A stretch of DNA of 49,500 bases from CAZCVI01 sp964502145 (GCA_964502145.1 CAZCVI010000053.1:1-49500); one strand, 5' to 3'; shown: positions 1 to 8,431, numbered from the stretch's first letter. Made by a program: numbers and translations. The notes: generated by a model from the sequence alone, not told the origin.

Positions 1-7
1 GTGGGAT

Positions 8-55
8 AAAAAAAAAGCGACGGTGATGATTCATGTTTTGTGATCATCACCGCCG
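8..55 (-). terminator. intrinsic terminator, minus strand
   Basis: Inverted repeat 18-30/43-55 (13 bp with one G-U, 12-nt loop), followed on the minus strand by one C and nine Ts (16 to 8). The flanking protein genes on the right read the other way, so this terminator does not serve a visible protein gene. Confidence 0.6.
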
Positions 56-110
56 CCATATAAGTAGGTCTATGAGTGCGTCATATGGTCAACCATTTGG
101 ATGACCATTT
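8..110 (-). ncRNA. candidate ~100-nt small RNA (minus strand)
   Basis: On the minus strand a promoter-like pair (TTGACT at 145-140, 17-bp spacer, TAAAAT at 122-117) predicts transcription from about 110 leftwards. About 100 nt later there is a textbook intrinsic terminator: a 13-bp stem (18-30 with 43-55, one G-U pair), then nine uridines (16-8). A smaller hairpin lies near the 5' end (GGTCA/TGACC, about 88-107). No ORF of note fits between promoter and terminator. Seen: promoter match, stem and U-tract. Inferred: that this is an independent small RNA rather than the end of a longer minus-strand transcript. No known RNA family was recognised. Confidence 0.35.
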
Positions 111-261
111 GAGCTTATTTTAAAACGTGGAAAGCAAAAAGTCAAGCGAATTTTGAAAAAAAATTTGACTGGCTTCATTTTCTTTCCTTTTTTTCTGGAC
201 GAAAAAAGCATAAATGGCTGGAAAAACAACGGGAACATTGACCTTGAATGAAGAACAGAGC

Positions 262-290
262 TTGACAGAAAATAAAAAAGAGTGTAGACT
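262..290 (+). promoter_or_regulatory. sigma-70-type promoter for the flippase-like gene
   Basis: TTGACA at 262-267, 17-bp spacer, TAGACT at 285-290. Predicted start near 297 gives a leader of about 40 nt before the ATG at 340. Confidence 0.6.
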
Positions 291-339
291 TGCCTTTCAT
301 CATCGGTTAAAAAATTTTTTGAAAAATCACTAGGCATAA

Positions 340-1308
340 ATGAAAAAAAAACACGTGGCGCTTGTATTACGATTACTGATCAGTGTTGGACTGATCGGTT
401 ACTTTCTGTTTGCGTTATCGCGGAAGTATGGCGGACTTGGACCTGCCTTGCAGCAGTTTACCGCTGCGTTTTCCGGTGCATCGTTGGCTTGGTTGTTGCC
501 CGCATCATTGCTTCATTTGGTGGGGTTCAGTTTGATGAGTATACGCTGGCGGATTCTTCTGAAAGCCCAGAGCGTGGAAGCTAGCTTTGGGCAATTGTTC
601 GCGTATTATTTCATGGCGGCATTCTTTAATACCTTTTTACCTTCCACGATTGGGGGAGATACGGTGCGCGCTTTGGAGAGTAAAAAATTAACGGGTAATA
701 CGACGACCTCGGTCATGGTGGTGATTGTGGAACGGCTCACTGGTTTTATGGCTTTGGCTTTAATCGCAACCTGTGCGCTGATTATTAAAATTAGCCGTAG
801 TCATATGACAGACCCTACGGTCTGGATCTTTGTGGTGATTATGTTGGGCGCTTTTGTTTTGTTGATTGGCGGTGCGCATCCGAAAATAGCCCCCGTGTTC
901 CTGCGCCTTCTGGGAAAAATTCTGCCTGCCAAAATCCACGCGCTGTTGGTGCGGGCCCATGATGCGGTTTGTATTTTTTATAACAAACCTGCCGCGCTTT
1001 TCTCCGCGTTGGGAGTTAGTATCGTGTTTCAATTGGTCATGGTGTTTTATTATTTTATGTTGGCCTCGGCATTAAACTGCCACCCCGATCTGGTTGAATT
1101 TGGGATGATGGTTCCGATTATGATTGTGTTGTTGATGACTGTGCCAGCAATTAATGGCATGGGCATCCGCACCGCTGGGTTCCAAGGGTTGATGAAGTTT
1201 CCTGCGGCGTATGCATTGGCTTTGGAATGTTTGGATTTGGTCTTGCGGTTATTTTACGGGTTGTTGGGGGGGGTGTTTTTTTTGCTTTATAAGCGCAATC
1301 AGCAGTAG
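340..1308 (+). CDS. flippase-like integral membrane protein (LPG synthase TM domain, UPF0104-like)
   Basis: A 322-residue polytopic membrane protein with about eight hydrophobic segments and no soluble domain. The pattern around residues 83-125 (FNTFLPSTIGGDTVRALESKK, then a VERLTGF motif) is characteristic of the lysylphosphatidylglycerol synthase transmembrane/flippase-like family (PF03706). Family members are stand-alone proteins or the N-terminal half of MprF, and are thought to move or modify lipids or lipid-linked sugars at the cytoplasmic membrane; the substrate here cannot be told. The start at 340 follows a clear promoter, but only a weak TAGG-like ribosome site precedes it. The gene stands alone; the next gene is 150 bp away, beyond a repeat. 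Confidence 0.8.
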   Translation: MKKKHVALVLRLLISVGLIGYFLFALSRKYGGLGPALQQFTAAFSGASLAWLLPASLLHLVGFSLMSIRWRILLKAQSVEASFGQLFAYYFMAAFFNTFLPSTIGGDTVRALESKKLTGNTTTSVMVVIVERLTGFMALALIATCALIIKISRSHMTDPTVWIFVVIMLGAFVLLIGGAHPKIAPVFLRLLGKILPAKIHALLVRAHDAVCIFYNKPAALFSALGVSIVFQLVMVFYYFMLASALNCHPDLVEFGMMVPIMIVLLMTVPAINGMGIRTAGFQGLMKFPAAYALALECLDLVLRLFYGLLGGVFFLLYKRNQQ

Positions 1309-1316
1309 GTGTCTGC

Positions 1317-1357
1317 TGGACGTACTGGACATACTGGACAATCTGGACTGGCTGGAC
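1317..1357 (+). repeat. 9-bp tandem repeat, TGGACNNNC family (five units, one arm only)
   Basis: Five TGGAC boxes start at 1317, 1326, 1335, 1344 and 1353, exactly 9 bp apart. This is the G-rich arm of the palindromic elements seen at 12149, 14273 and 17970, but no complementary C-rich arm follows. Confidence 0.8.
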
Positions 1358-1386
1358 GAATGATTGAAGATTGGCGAAGGGGGAGA

Positions 1387-1412
1387 CCATATATATAGTA
1401 TGATATATATGG
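1387..1412. repeat. AT-rich inverted repeat
   Basis: A 10-bp perfect inverted repeat (1387-1396 with 1403-1412, CCATATATAT/ATATATATGG) with a 6-nt loop, followed by a T-rich stretch. It may be a weak terminator for the flippase-like gene or an operator for the downstream operon. Confidence 0.4.
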
Positions 1413-1454
1413 TATGATTATTTTATTTTCCTTTTTTTGTCATTGGGTTAGCTC

Positions 1455-1483
1455 TTTACGTGGAGGGCATTATAGCGTATAAT
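1455..1483 (+). promoter_or_regulatory. probable promoter of the envC-like operon
   Basis: TTTACG (1455-1460), 17-bp spacer, TATAAT (1478-1483). The predicted transcription start (about 1489-1491) coincides with the ATG at 1490, implying a leaderless mRNA or a start further inside the gene. Confidence 0.45.
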
Positions 1484-1489
1484 TCTGGT

Positions 1490-2629
1490 ATGATATCTAA
1501 GCGATTCATGATTATTGCCTGTATAGTGTTGCTGCTTCTGGTCGAGAGGCCTGGAATCATGGGGGATGAGAAAGATAAAATCGCAACGGTCAATAAAGAA
1601 ATTGAAGTGATCAATGCCAAAACTGAGAACCTGAAAAAAGAGGAAAAATCGATTCTAAATGATATCTATGCGATTGAATTGCAATACGAAAAAGCAGTGA
1701 TTGAAAACAATAAATTAAAAATGCAATTGAAGGACACGGAAGAAGAAATCGCAAGCAAAAATTCGGAGAAAGAACTGTTGGACCAGGACATTATCAAGTC
1801 AAAGGAAAATTTACGTAAAATCCTGCGCATTCTCTATAAAATGGGCGATAATTCCTATCTGAAACTGCTGGTTCGTATTGATTCATTTGACCAGTTGTTT
1901 AAGAATTACCGCTTCTTCATTGTTTTGGTCAGTTATAAATCAATGGAACTGGAAAAACTCAAAACGAATATCCTCCGTTTAACCAAGGTAAAACAAGAAC
2001 TGCAAACGAGTCACAATCACCTGCTAACCCTGCAAAAACAAAAGGAAGGCAAAATACGGGTCATTCGTTCGTTAAAACAAGAGAAATTGGACCTGATTAA
2101 AAAAACCAACAACGATCGCCAGGATTATCTGCAATTGTTGGATGAATTGCGCGATGAATCCACGCGTTTAAATGATATGATCTATGGGAAACAAACGAAA
2201 CGACCACCAAGAACGCTGGACCTGGACCACTTGAAAGGGAAATTGAACTGGCCGTTAAAAGGAAAAGTGATCTCCTCCTTTGGGAAAAAAAAGAGCACGC
2301 GATTTGATACCTATATCATTAATAACGGGATCAATATCCAACCGACAATCTCCTCGGACGTGCATGCGATCTATTCGGGCGAAGTGGTTTTTGCCGATTA
2401 TTTTAAAGGATACGGCAATCTGGTCATCCTGCAACACTCAAAAAATCTCTACTCGCTGTATGGCCACTGCGAAAAAATTCTCAAGCTCAAAGGGGACTAT
2501 GTAGAAGAAGGGGAATTGATTTCGATTGCCGGGGATACAGGTTCTACGACTGGGAAATCCCTGTATTTTGAAATTCGCACGCAATCCACAGCCCAGGACC
2601 CTTTGGATTGGCTGCGGAAAACCCGCTGA
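1490..2629 (+). CDS. EnvC-like murein hydrolase activator (coiled coil + degenerate LytM/M23 domain)
   Basis: About 379 residues. An N-terminal signal or membrane anchor (IIACIVLLLLVE) is followed by a long charged coiled coil (roughly residues 25-230) and a C-terminal LytM/M23 domain. This is the architecture of EnvC, a periplasmic activator of cell-wall amidases at the division site. The zinc-ligand positions of active M23 peptidases are lost: HxGxD reads NNGIN, and the second HxH reads SLYFE. It is therefore probably a non-catalytic activator like EnvC itself. First gene of a three-gene operon (30-bp gap, then a 4-bp overlap) in the order known for envC-ctpA-yibQ. An upstream GTG at 1460 extends the frame by 10 codons, but it overlaps the promoter-like TATAAT, so the ATG at 1490 is preferred. 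ATG 1508 is another option. Confidence 0.8.
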   Translation: MISKRFMIIACIVLLLLVERPGIMGDEKDKIATVNKEIEVINAKTENLKKEEKSILNDIYAIELQYEKAVIENNKLKMQLKDTEEEIASKNSEKELLDQDIIKSKENLRKILRILYKMGDNSYLKLLVRIDSFDQLFKNYRFFIVLVSYKSMELEKLKTNILRLTKVKQELQTSHNHLLTLQKQKEGKIRVIRSLKQEKLDLIKKTNNDRQDYLQLLDELRDESTRLNDMIYGKQTKRPPRTLDLDHLKGKLNWPLKGKVISSFGKKKSTRFDTYIINNGINIQPTISSDVHAIYSGEVVFADYFKGYGNLVILQHSKNLYSLYGHCEKILKLKGDYVEEGELISIAGDTGSTTGKSLYFEIRTQSTAQDPLDWLRKTR

Positions 2630-2659
2630 ATAAAACTGAAGAATAGGAAATAACAGAAA

Positions 2660-3811
2660 ATGAAAATAAAAATAAGTCGTATCATAATTTTTAGTGCTTT
2701 CATCCTGACCTTTGTCTTGCTGGTGACGGGAAACAAACTTTTTCATTCCTATAGTGAACCCAAAACAGAGTACCGCTATTTGGCCTTGTTTGCCGAGGTG
2801 GCATCGCTGGTCAAAACAAACTATGTGGAAGAAGTAAATCCCAATGTGACATTCCCCGGCGCGTATTCGGCGATGTTGGCTGCGTTGGACAATCAATCCG
2901 CGTACCTGGATCAAGAAAAAACAGCGTTATATTACCTGTACATGCAGGAAAAAACGTGTGCTAGTGGTATCTATGGGGCAAAAAACGATGGTTATTTCGC
3001 GGTGACGGATGTAATCGCCAATTCCCCGGCTGCTGCGGCATGTTTGAAAGCGGGGGATTATATCAAAGCGGTGAATGGTAAGAGTATCTATGGTCTTAGC
3101 TTCTGGGAAATGGCACTTGCACTGGTATCAGAACAACCCACAGCTTTGGAACTGGTAGTATTAAAAGAAAATGCGCTGGACCCAGTCAAAATTAAAGTGC
3201 AAACGGTACGGCATCTGGCAGTGGAGGAGTCGCAACCCATTATTGAAAAAATCAGGGACGATATCTTGCGGGTGAACGTGCAACGGGTTAATGCGGCGAC
3301 TTGTGCAGCATTAAAACAAGCGTTAACACAATCGGCAACCAATCATCCGCATCATTTGCTTCTTGATCTGCGAAAATACCGGGGTGGCGACCTGAACTCT
3401 TTCACCGTGCTCTGCCAATTACTATTCCCGCAAAAAGTAACCCTGCACTTGAAACTAAAAGAACGGACAGAAACTATTGTACTGGGTTCCACGACCAACC
3501 CTGCTTATCGGGCGGTTGTGATTATAAACCCTTCCACTATCTTATACGGTGAATTATTGGCGGTGCTGTTTAAAGCGGCCAATCCGAACGTGACGTTGGT
3601 AGGCCTCAAAACAGAGGGTTTTATATCCCAATTAAAGCATGTAGCGCTGCCCGATGGCAGTTCAATTCTTTTGAGTGACGGGTTGTTCCACTTGGAAAAC
3701 CAAAAATCTCTCAATACTGGGCTTGACCCGGATATAGTAGTGAAAAATCAGGATTTCGACGCGATTATTGACCGCAGTATCGCTATTCTGGATGCACGGC
3801 AAAAACAATGA
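2660..3811 (+). CDS. CtpA-like S41-family PDZ protein, catalytic serine region degenerate
   Basis: A 383-residue exported protein. It has an N-terminal membrane anchor (residues 6-25), a PDZ domain (about 108-170, with the NSPAAAACLKAGD loop) and an S41 peptidase-like core (about 185-370). S41 tail-specific proteases process periplasmic proteins with a Ser-Lys dyad. The usual Lys region is kept (GLKTEG), but the conserved nucleophile segment NxGSASASE reads NPSTILYGE. Activity is therefore doubtful; it may be a pseudoprotease or use a shifted Ser. Second gene of the envC-like operon, overlapping the next gene by 4 bp (ATGA), so the two are probably translationally coupled. Ribosome site AGGA lies about 11 nt before the ATG. 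Confidence 0.72.
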   Translation: MKIKISRIIIFSAFILTFVLLVTGNKLFHSYSEPKTEYRYLALFAEVASLVKTNYVEEVNPNVTFPGAYSAMLAALDNQSAYLDQEKTALYYLYMQEKTCASGIYGAKNDGYFAVTDVIANSPAAAACLKAGDYIKAVNGKSIYGLSFWEMALALVSEQPTALELVVLKENALDPVKIKVQTVRHLAVEESQPIIEKIRDDILRVNVQRVNAATCAALKQALTQSATNHPHHLLLDLRKYRGGDLNSFTVLCQLLFPQKVTLHLKLKERTETIVLGSTTNPAYRAVVIINPSTILYGELLAVLFKAANPNVTLVGLKTEGFISQLKHVALPDGSSILLSDGLFHLENQKSLNTGLDPDIVVKNQDFDAIIDRSIAILDARQKQ

Positions 3812-5034
3812 AAGGAACCAAGAAAAAAAGTAAGAAGAAAAACTCGGCGCTGGCACTGTTTGTTTGGTTCACTGTCATTGCCATCGTGTCTATTGTCGTG
3901 CTGGAATATCTTGATTACCAAAAGGGCGAAAAATCATTTATTTTTACACGGTTGTTTCCCTTGGAAAACCGCGACCAGAAAATTTCGCTGTTCAATGAAA
4001 AGCTTGTGGCTATTTTAAAGAACAATACGATTCCATTTGATTATTTCCAAGATGAAAAAAAAGTGTATCATTTTAAAATGGATATTGAACAGGCACACTA
4101 CGAGAAGCTGGTAACAAAAATAAAAGCAGTGGCTACGAATTTAAAAGGCGAACTGGTACTGGCGGAAATCCAGGGCATGGCGTATAAGTCGATCATGCTT
4201 TTTCATGTCAAACTGGGGCAAAAGCTATCGCATGTATTGTTAATTTCCAGGATAAATCTGCTTAAACCACCCCATGAAGTGATCCAACCAGTGCCGGAGC
4301 AAGAGATTCCCAAGCCCGTAAAAAAAATACCGGCCCCGGTTACCAAAGAACCAGAATATGTCTCGCGGACGCCGCGTATTGCGATAATAATAGATGATGT
4401 AGGAGCCTATGATATTGGACCACTGGAATTAAAACGTTTGCAAATTCCGATTACATTGTCCATCTTACCTGATTCCAACTTTGCAGCGGATGCGGTTTAT
4501 TGGGCGCAGGAATACCAGTTGGAAACGTTGATTCATTTGCCTTTGCAACCGAATAACTCCAATGGGCAACATGTTAATCGGAAACAAGAGATCAGGATTG
4601 ATTCCTCGGACGATGAAATTCGTGCTTTGATTCGTCATGCCAAGCAGGTGGTTCCGCAAGCCAGCGGGTGCAATAGTCATCAAGGGTCTTTGATCACGGC
4701 TTCGCCGGGAATCATGTTACGCGTATTAAAAATTATAAAGCAAGAGGGGCTCTTTTTTATTGATTCGCGGACCATTGCCACGACTGTGGCTTTTAAATTA
4801 GCCAAACAACTGGGAATTCCTACGACTCATAAGGATGTGTTCATCGATCATATCCAAACTTATGAAAGTTCCATGGCGCAGATTCGCATATTGGTGGACT
4901 TGGCCCGTCAAAATGGCAAGGCGGTTGCCATTGGACATCCTTTTGGTACGACGTTGCGTGCGATCCGTGATTCTGTGGGTTATATTCGCGCCAAGGGCGT
5001 GGAAATCGTTCTGGCAAAAGAATTATTGGAATAA
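3808..5034 (+). CDS. divergent polysaccharide deacetylase family protein (YibQ-like)
   Basis: A 408-residue protein with an N-terminal membrane anchor (about residues 12-32), a linker rich in Pro, Lys and Val (about 155-185), and a C-terminal deacetylase-fold domain starting at RIAIIIDDVG. That domain keeps the IHLPLQP and IGHPFG segments typical of PF04748 (divergent polysaccharide deacetylase, YibQ). The family has a carbohydrate-deacetylase-like barrel, but its substrate is not established. It is widely found next to envC and ctpA, as here, which points to a role in periplasmic cell-wall turnover. Its start codon overlaps the preceding stop (ATGA at 3808-3811). It is followed by a palindromic repeat that ends the operon. 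Confidence 0.85.
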   Translation: MKGTKKKSKKKNSALALFVWFTVIAIVSIVVLEYLDYQKGEKSFIFTRLFPLENRDQKISLFNEKLVAILKNNTIPFDYFQDEKKVYHFKMDIEQAHYEKLVTKIKAVATNLKGELVLAEIQGMAYKSIMLFHVKLGQKLSHVLLISRINLLKPPHEVIQPVPEQEIPKPVKKIPAPVTKEPEYVSRTPRIAIIIDDVGAYDIGPLELKRLQIPITLSILPDSNFAADAVYWAQEYQLETLIHLPLQPNNSNGQHVNRKQEIRIDSSDDEIRALIRHAKQVVPQASGCNSHQGSLITASPGIMLRVLKIIKQEGLFFIDSRTIATTVAFKLAKQLGIPTTHKDVFIDHIQTYESSMAQIRILVDLARQNGKAVAIGHPFGTTLRAIRDSVGYIRAKGVEIVLAKELLE

Positions 5035-5099
5035 TCAAGTCCGTTTAAATTGGGTTAATGGGTCTTGCGTGAGTGCTTTGGGAGCATTGGAAAAGCAAG

Positions 5100-5241
5100 T
5101 GGGAATGATGGGAAGTCTGAGAATTATGGGAGTAATGGGAATTATGGGAGGAATGGGAAATTAATTTTATATCCCATCATTCCCATTACTCCCATTACTC
5201 CCATCATTCCCATACTTCCCATAATTCCCATAACTCCCATT
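5100..5241. repeat. palindromic 9-bp-periodic repeat, TGGGAATNA family
   Basis: The left arm (5100-5160) carries TGGGA boxes mostly 9 bp apart; the right arm (5171-5241) carries their complement (TCCCATNAT units). The arms can form a long imperfect hairpin or cruciform. The right end runs into TTAATTTGGCA, close to the TTAAGTTGGC end of the copies at 9503 and 48790. It lies between the envC-like operon and the htpG promoter. Confidence 0.85.
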
Positions 5242-5274
5242 AATTTGGCAATTTATTTAGGATTAAATTGACTA

Positions 5275-5303
5275 TTGCCATTTAAATTGTAAAGTGTTAT
5301 AAT
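5275..5303 (+). promoter_or_regulatory. sigma-70-type promoter of htpG
   Basis: TTGCCA at 5275-5280, 17-bp spacer, TATAAT at 5298-5303; predicted leader about 68 nt. No CIRCE or other heat-shock operator was recognised. Confidence 0.6.
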
Positions 5304-5376
5304 AAGAGACTAAGATAAATCAAACATAAGAGATATAAATAACTTCAGTAGAAGTTAAAAAGCAATAGGAGGTAAA

Positions 5377-7446
5377 ATGGCTAAAGCAAAAGATAAGGAT
5401 CAAGAACAACCCACCGCGCCAGTTGAGGATGCGGTAAAAGATACGGAAGAGAAGCCTAAAGCAAAGGCAAAAACTGGGGAAAAAGCTACCAAAGCAAAAT
5501 CCCCTAAAAAAGAACCTGTCATCGAACAGGCACCTGAAGCCCAGATCGTAGACGAAAAGGTCGCTGAAGAAGAAGCGCCTCATGCTGCCTTAACTGCGGA
5601 GAATTACGAGTTTCAATCCGAAGTGAAACAGTTGTTGAATATTCTGGTTTATTCTCTTTACCAGCACAAGGAAGTTTTTTTGCGCGAGTTAATTTCCAAT
5701 GCGGCGGATGCACTTAACAAAGTTCAATTCGAGTCCCTGACCAATTCCGACATCGAGGACAAAGACCTGGATTTCAGGATTGAGATCACCATTGATAAGG
5801 ACAAGAAGAAGCTGGTTATCGAAGATACGGGTATCGGGATGACCAAACAAGAACTTATCAATAATATTGGGACTATCGCCCATTCAGGCACCATGGATTT
5901 TGTTAAAAAAGTCACTGAATCCACTTCCACCAATAAAATGGATATGATCGGTCAGTTCGGCGTCGGATTTTATTCCAGTTTTATGGTCGCCGATGAGATT
6001 CATGTGCATACAAAACATTACAGCAAAGGAAGCGCGGGCCTGCTATGGAAATCAAAGGGTGGTAGCGCTTATACAATTGAAGAGAAAGGGAAAAAACAAC
6101 GCGGTACACGCATCGAATTGTTCCTTAAAGATGATGAGAAAGAGTTCTTAGAAACATCACGGCTCAAAACCATTATCAACCAGCATTCCAAATTCGTGCC
6201 TTTCCCTATTTTCCTTGAATCGGAAAAGATCGAGAGTGTTGAAGCCATCTGGACACAACCCAAATCGGGTTTGCAAGAAAAAGATTACAATGACTTCTAT
6301 AAGTTTTTCCAGAATGCCAATGAGGACCCGGAAACATATTTGCATCTTTCGTCCGATGCGCCCGTCCAGTTTAACACGATTCTTTATGTTCCCAAGAACA
6401 ACGTGGAAATGTACGGTTGGATCAAGACAGAACCGGGTGTTGACCTGTATTCGCGGAAAATATTGATCCAGAAATCCTGCAAGGACATAGTCCCGGAATA
6501 TTTCCGGTTCATTAAAGGCGTGGTGGATTCAGAAGACATCCCCCTGAACATTTCGCGGGAAACAATCCAGAGCAATATCCGCATCACCAAGATCAGGAAA
6601 TTTATTCTGAAAAAGATTTATGATCATTTCATTGAACTCAAGACTAAAAATATGGAAAAATACCTGGCTATTTGGAAGAATTTCCAGCGGAATTTCAAAG
6701 AGGCGGTCCCCAATGAATACGAATTCAGGGAACAAATCTCCTCGCTGTTGTTGTTTTATTCTTCTAAAACACCCAAGGAAAATTACACCGATTTGGATCA
6801 ATACATCGAGCGTATGCCCAAGGACCAGTTTGAAATCTATTATGCCATTGGCAATGATTACGAATCTATCCAGCGTAACCCCGCTTTGGAAGCGTTTAAA
6901 AAGAAAGATTTGGAAGTCCTTTACTTCCTTGACCCCATGGATGGTTGGACCATTGATCACTTGCAACAGTACAAGGGAAAAATGTTCCGCCCGGTTGAAG
7001 CCGCCGACATAAAGCTGGAAGATGAAGAAGAAAAAGAACCGGAAAAGGCCGAGGCGTCTCACAAGGAAGCTGAAAATCTGGTGGGGTATTTGAAAACTAT
7101 CTATGGCGATAAGATTGAAGAAGTCCGTGTTTCCAAACGGTTAGTAGACAGTCCCTGCGTGATGGTCAACTCCAAGAACGCGCCCTCTTTTCAATTGGAA
7201 CGGATGATGAGACTTCAGAACCAGAAAGCCGATTTCTCCAAGAAGATATTGGAAATTAATCCCAAGAACGCGCTCATCAAAGAGATGATCCGCGTGCATG
7301 CGGCTAAACCGGATTCACAGGAACTCAAAACGTTGGCCTGGCAGTTATTGGACAACATGATCTTGCGGGAAGGGGTACTGGAAGATATTGATAGTATCAT
7401 TCCCCGTATTCACGATATCATGCTCAATGCCGCCAAACAAATCTAG
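5377..7446 (+). CDS. htpG: molecular chaperone HtpG (bacterial Hsp90) with long N-terminal extension
   Basis: A 689-residue Hsp90, a cytosolic ATP-dependent dimeric chaperone. The GHKL ATPase motifs are intact: RELISNAADAL, EDTGIGMT, GQFGVGFYSSFMVADE and RGTRIELFL. Middle and C-terminal domains follow in order, and there is no eukaryotic MEEVD tail. Family members are usually about 620-640 residues. The excess is an N-terminal tail of about 70 residues, rich in Lys, Ala, Glu and Pro and probably disordered, before the normal start at about residue 75 (ENYEFQSEVKQLL). The start is supported by AGGAGGT at 5367-5373, four bases before the ATG. Single-gene unit with its own promoter and a hairpin terminator. 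Confidence 0.97.
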   Translation: MAKAKDKDQEQPTAPVEDAVKDTEEKPKAKAKTGEKATKAKSPKKEPVIEQAPEAQIVDEKVAEEEAPHAALTAENYEFQSEVKQLLNILVYSLYQHKEVFLRELISNAADALNKVQFESLTNSDIEDKDLDFRIEITIDKDKKKLVIEDTGIGMTKQELINNIGTIAHSGTMDFVKKVTESTSTNKMDMIGQFGVGFYSSFMVADEIHVHTKHYSKGSAGLLWKSKGGSAYTIEEKGKKQRGTRIELFLKDDEKEFLETSRLKTIINQHSKFVPFPIFLESEKIESVEAIWTQPKSGLQEKDYNDFYKFFQNANEDPETYLHLSSDAPVQFNTILYVPKNNVEMYGWIKTEPGVDLYSRKILIQKSCKDIVPEYFRFIKGVVDSEDIPLNISRETIQSNIRITKIRKFILKKIYDHFIELKTKNMEKYLAIWKNFQRNFKEAVPNEYEFREQISSLLLFYSSKTPKENYTDLDQYIERMPKDQFEIYYAIGNDYESIQRNPALEAFKKKDLEVLYFLDPMDGWTIDHLQQYKGKMFRPVEAADIKLEDEEEKEPEKAEASHKEAENLVGYLKTIYGDKIEEVRVSKRLVDSPCVMVNSKNAPSFQLERMMRLQNQKADFSKKILEINPKNALIKEMIRVHAAKPDSQELKTLAWQLLDNMILREGVLEDIDSIIPRIHDIMLNAAKQI

Positions 7447-7470
7447 ACCCGTGCATTGAGTGCCAGACAG

Positions 7471-7520
7471 GAGCCGTAAGTCACATCGCAAGCGTGTGGC
7501 TTGCGGCTCTTTATATTTTA
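7471..7520 (+). terminator. terminator hairpin between convergent htpG and GWxTD genes
   Basis: A 15-bp stem (7471-7485 with 7495-7509, two G-U pairs in RNA) and a 9-nt loop, followed by a T-rich run. It ends one base before the stop codon of the converging gene. Confidence 0.75.
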
Positions 7521-8431
7521 TGTTTCACAAAATCTCTGAATTTAAATGATGAGCCTATCTCTTCCACCACCACGTCGAAGTAGTATTTTCCTTTTTGTGT
7601 CAGTGGGTAAGGCAGGGTGAATGTGATTTCTTTCAGTTTCAGTAGTTCCTCTTTCTGCCAACTGCATTTTTTTTCCATTTTTAAGACATCGATTCGTTTA
7701 TTATTTCTGTAAACGTAGACCGTGGCGTGGAATTCCGCGTTCATTGTCCCCGCTATTTCCTCGAAGCTTATTTTTTTAACAGGTAGACGAATCTCCAGTT
7801 CGTTTTTATTATATAGCGCTTTAAAAGTGAAGGCCCGTTTCGTCACATTGTAGCCCTCGCGTAAATCCAATGAGAATTTATACAGGTTCAGCGCAGTCAG
7901 TAGGTTCCCAGGAATAGGTGACAGTGTCAGATGGCCGCTATCAGTCGTATCTAAAAATGTCAGCACTAACTGATAACTATAATAGTACCAGCGTTCCATG
8001 GGAATCCGTTTAGAGGTTAGCAGTTGACCTCCCGTGCTGGTAATCGGCGCATCGCCGAACTCGCGCCGATCTGGAAACCCTAATTGCAACAAAAGTCTGC
8101 CCCGTTCCGTGTCCCAGCCATAACCCTTGGAAGTTTCTTGGAACCATTTAATCGCATAATTAATCCGTTTTTCGAATTCATCGCGGCTCTCGTTTTCTTC
8201 CGTGGAAGGGTCTGGGTCTCTTTTTTCCCAGAATTCCGCGATAAATTGGTCTTTATCTTTTTCCCCTTCCAGGTGTTTATAGATATCTTCTTCCTCGCGC
8301 GTCATGATAAACCGGGCAGTTTCAAAAAAGGTGTCGCGTGCTTTTTTTTTCGCTTCTAACGGTTCTTGCATCAAGGCCAGGATGCTGGCAAAAAACAGCA
8401 TCAGAACGGGTAAAAACCGTGTTTTTTTCAT
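7511..8431 (-). CDS. GWxTD domain-containing exported protein
   Basis: A 306-residue protein with a signal peptide (MKKTRFLPVLMLFFASILA). The GWxTD domain, about residues 40-125, includes FWEKRDPDP, a YAIKWF helix and the signature YGWDTERGR...GFPD. GWxTD proteins are named for this motif; many come from Acidobacteria-like and Bacteroidota-like genomes and their function is not established. The C-terminal half is probably beta-rich (FHATVYVYRNNKR, KYYFDVVVEEI). The start is supported by GGAGGT eight bases upstream. Transcribed divergently from the GGDEF gene and convergently with htpG. Confidence 0.8.
   Translation of the reverse strand: MKKTRFLPVLMLFFASILALMQEPLEAKKKARDTFFETARFIMTREEEDIYKHLEGEKDKDQFIAEFWEKRDPDPSTEENESRDEFEKRINYAIKWFQETSKGYGWDTERGRLLLQLGFPDRREFGDAPITSTGGQLLTSKRIPMERWYYYSYQLVLTFLDTTDSGHLTLSPIPGNLLTALNLYKFSLDLREGYNVTKRAFTFKALYNKNELEIRLPVKKISFEEIAGTMNAEFHATVYVYRNNKRIDVLKMEKKCSWQKEELLKLKEITFTLPYPLTQKGKYYFDVVVEEIGSSFKFRDFVKHKI

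Noticed and set aside
89..337. 82-codon minus-strand frame before the first gene
   Set aside because: It crosses the plus-strand promoter of the 340-1308 gene and has an AT-driven composition with no recognisable domain. The minus-strand promoter seen would start inside it.
5065..5271. Open frame across the palindromic repeat (Gly-Asn-rich then Pro-Ile-Thr-rich)
   Set aside because: It is the translation of the two arms of the repeat and has no ribosome site. 9-bp periodicity keeps frames open by chance. Kept only as a clue linking the repeat to the NRPS tracts.
6529..7062. 177-codon antisense frame inside htpG and similar long antisense frames in other genes
   Set aside because: Shadows of strongly conserved genes, with no independent signals.
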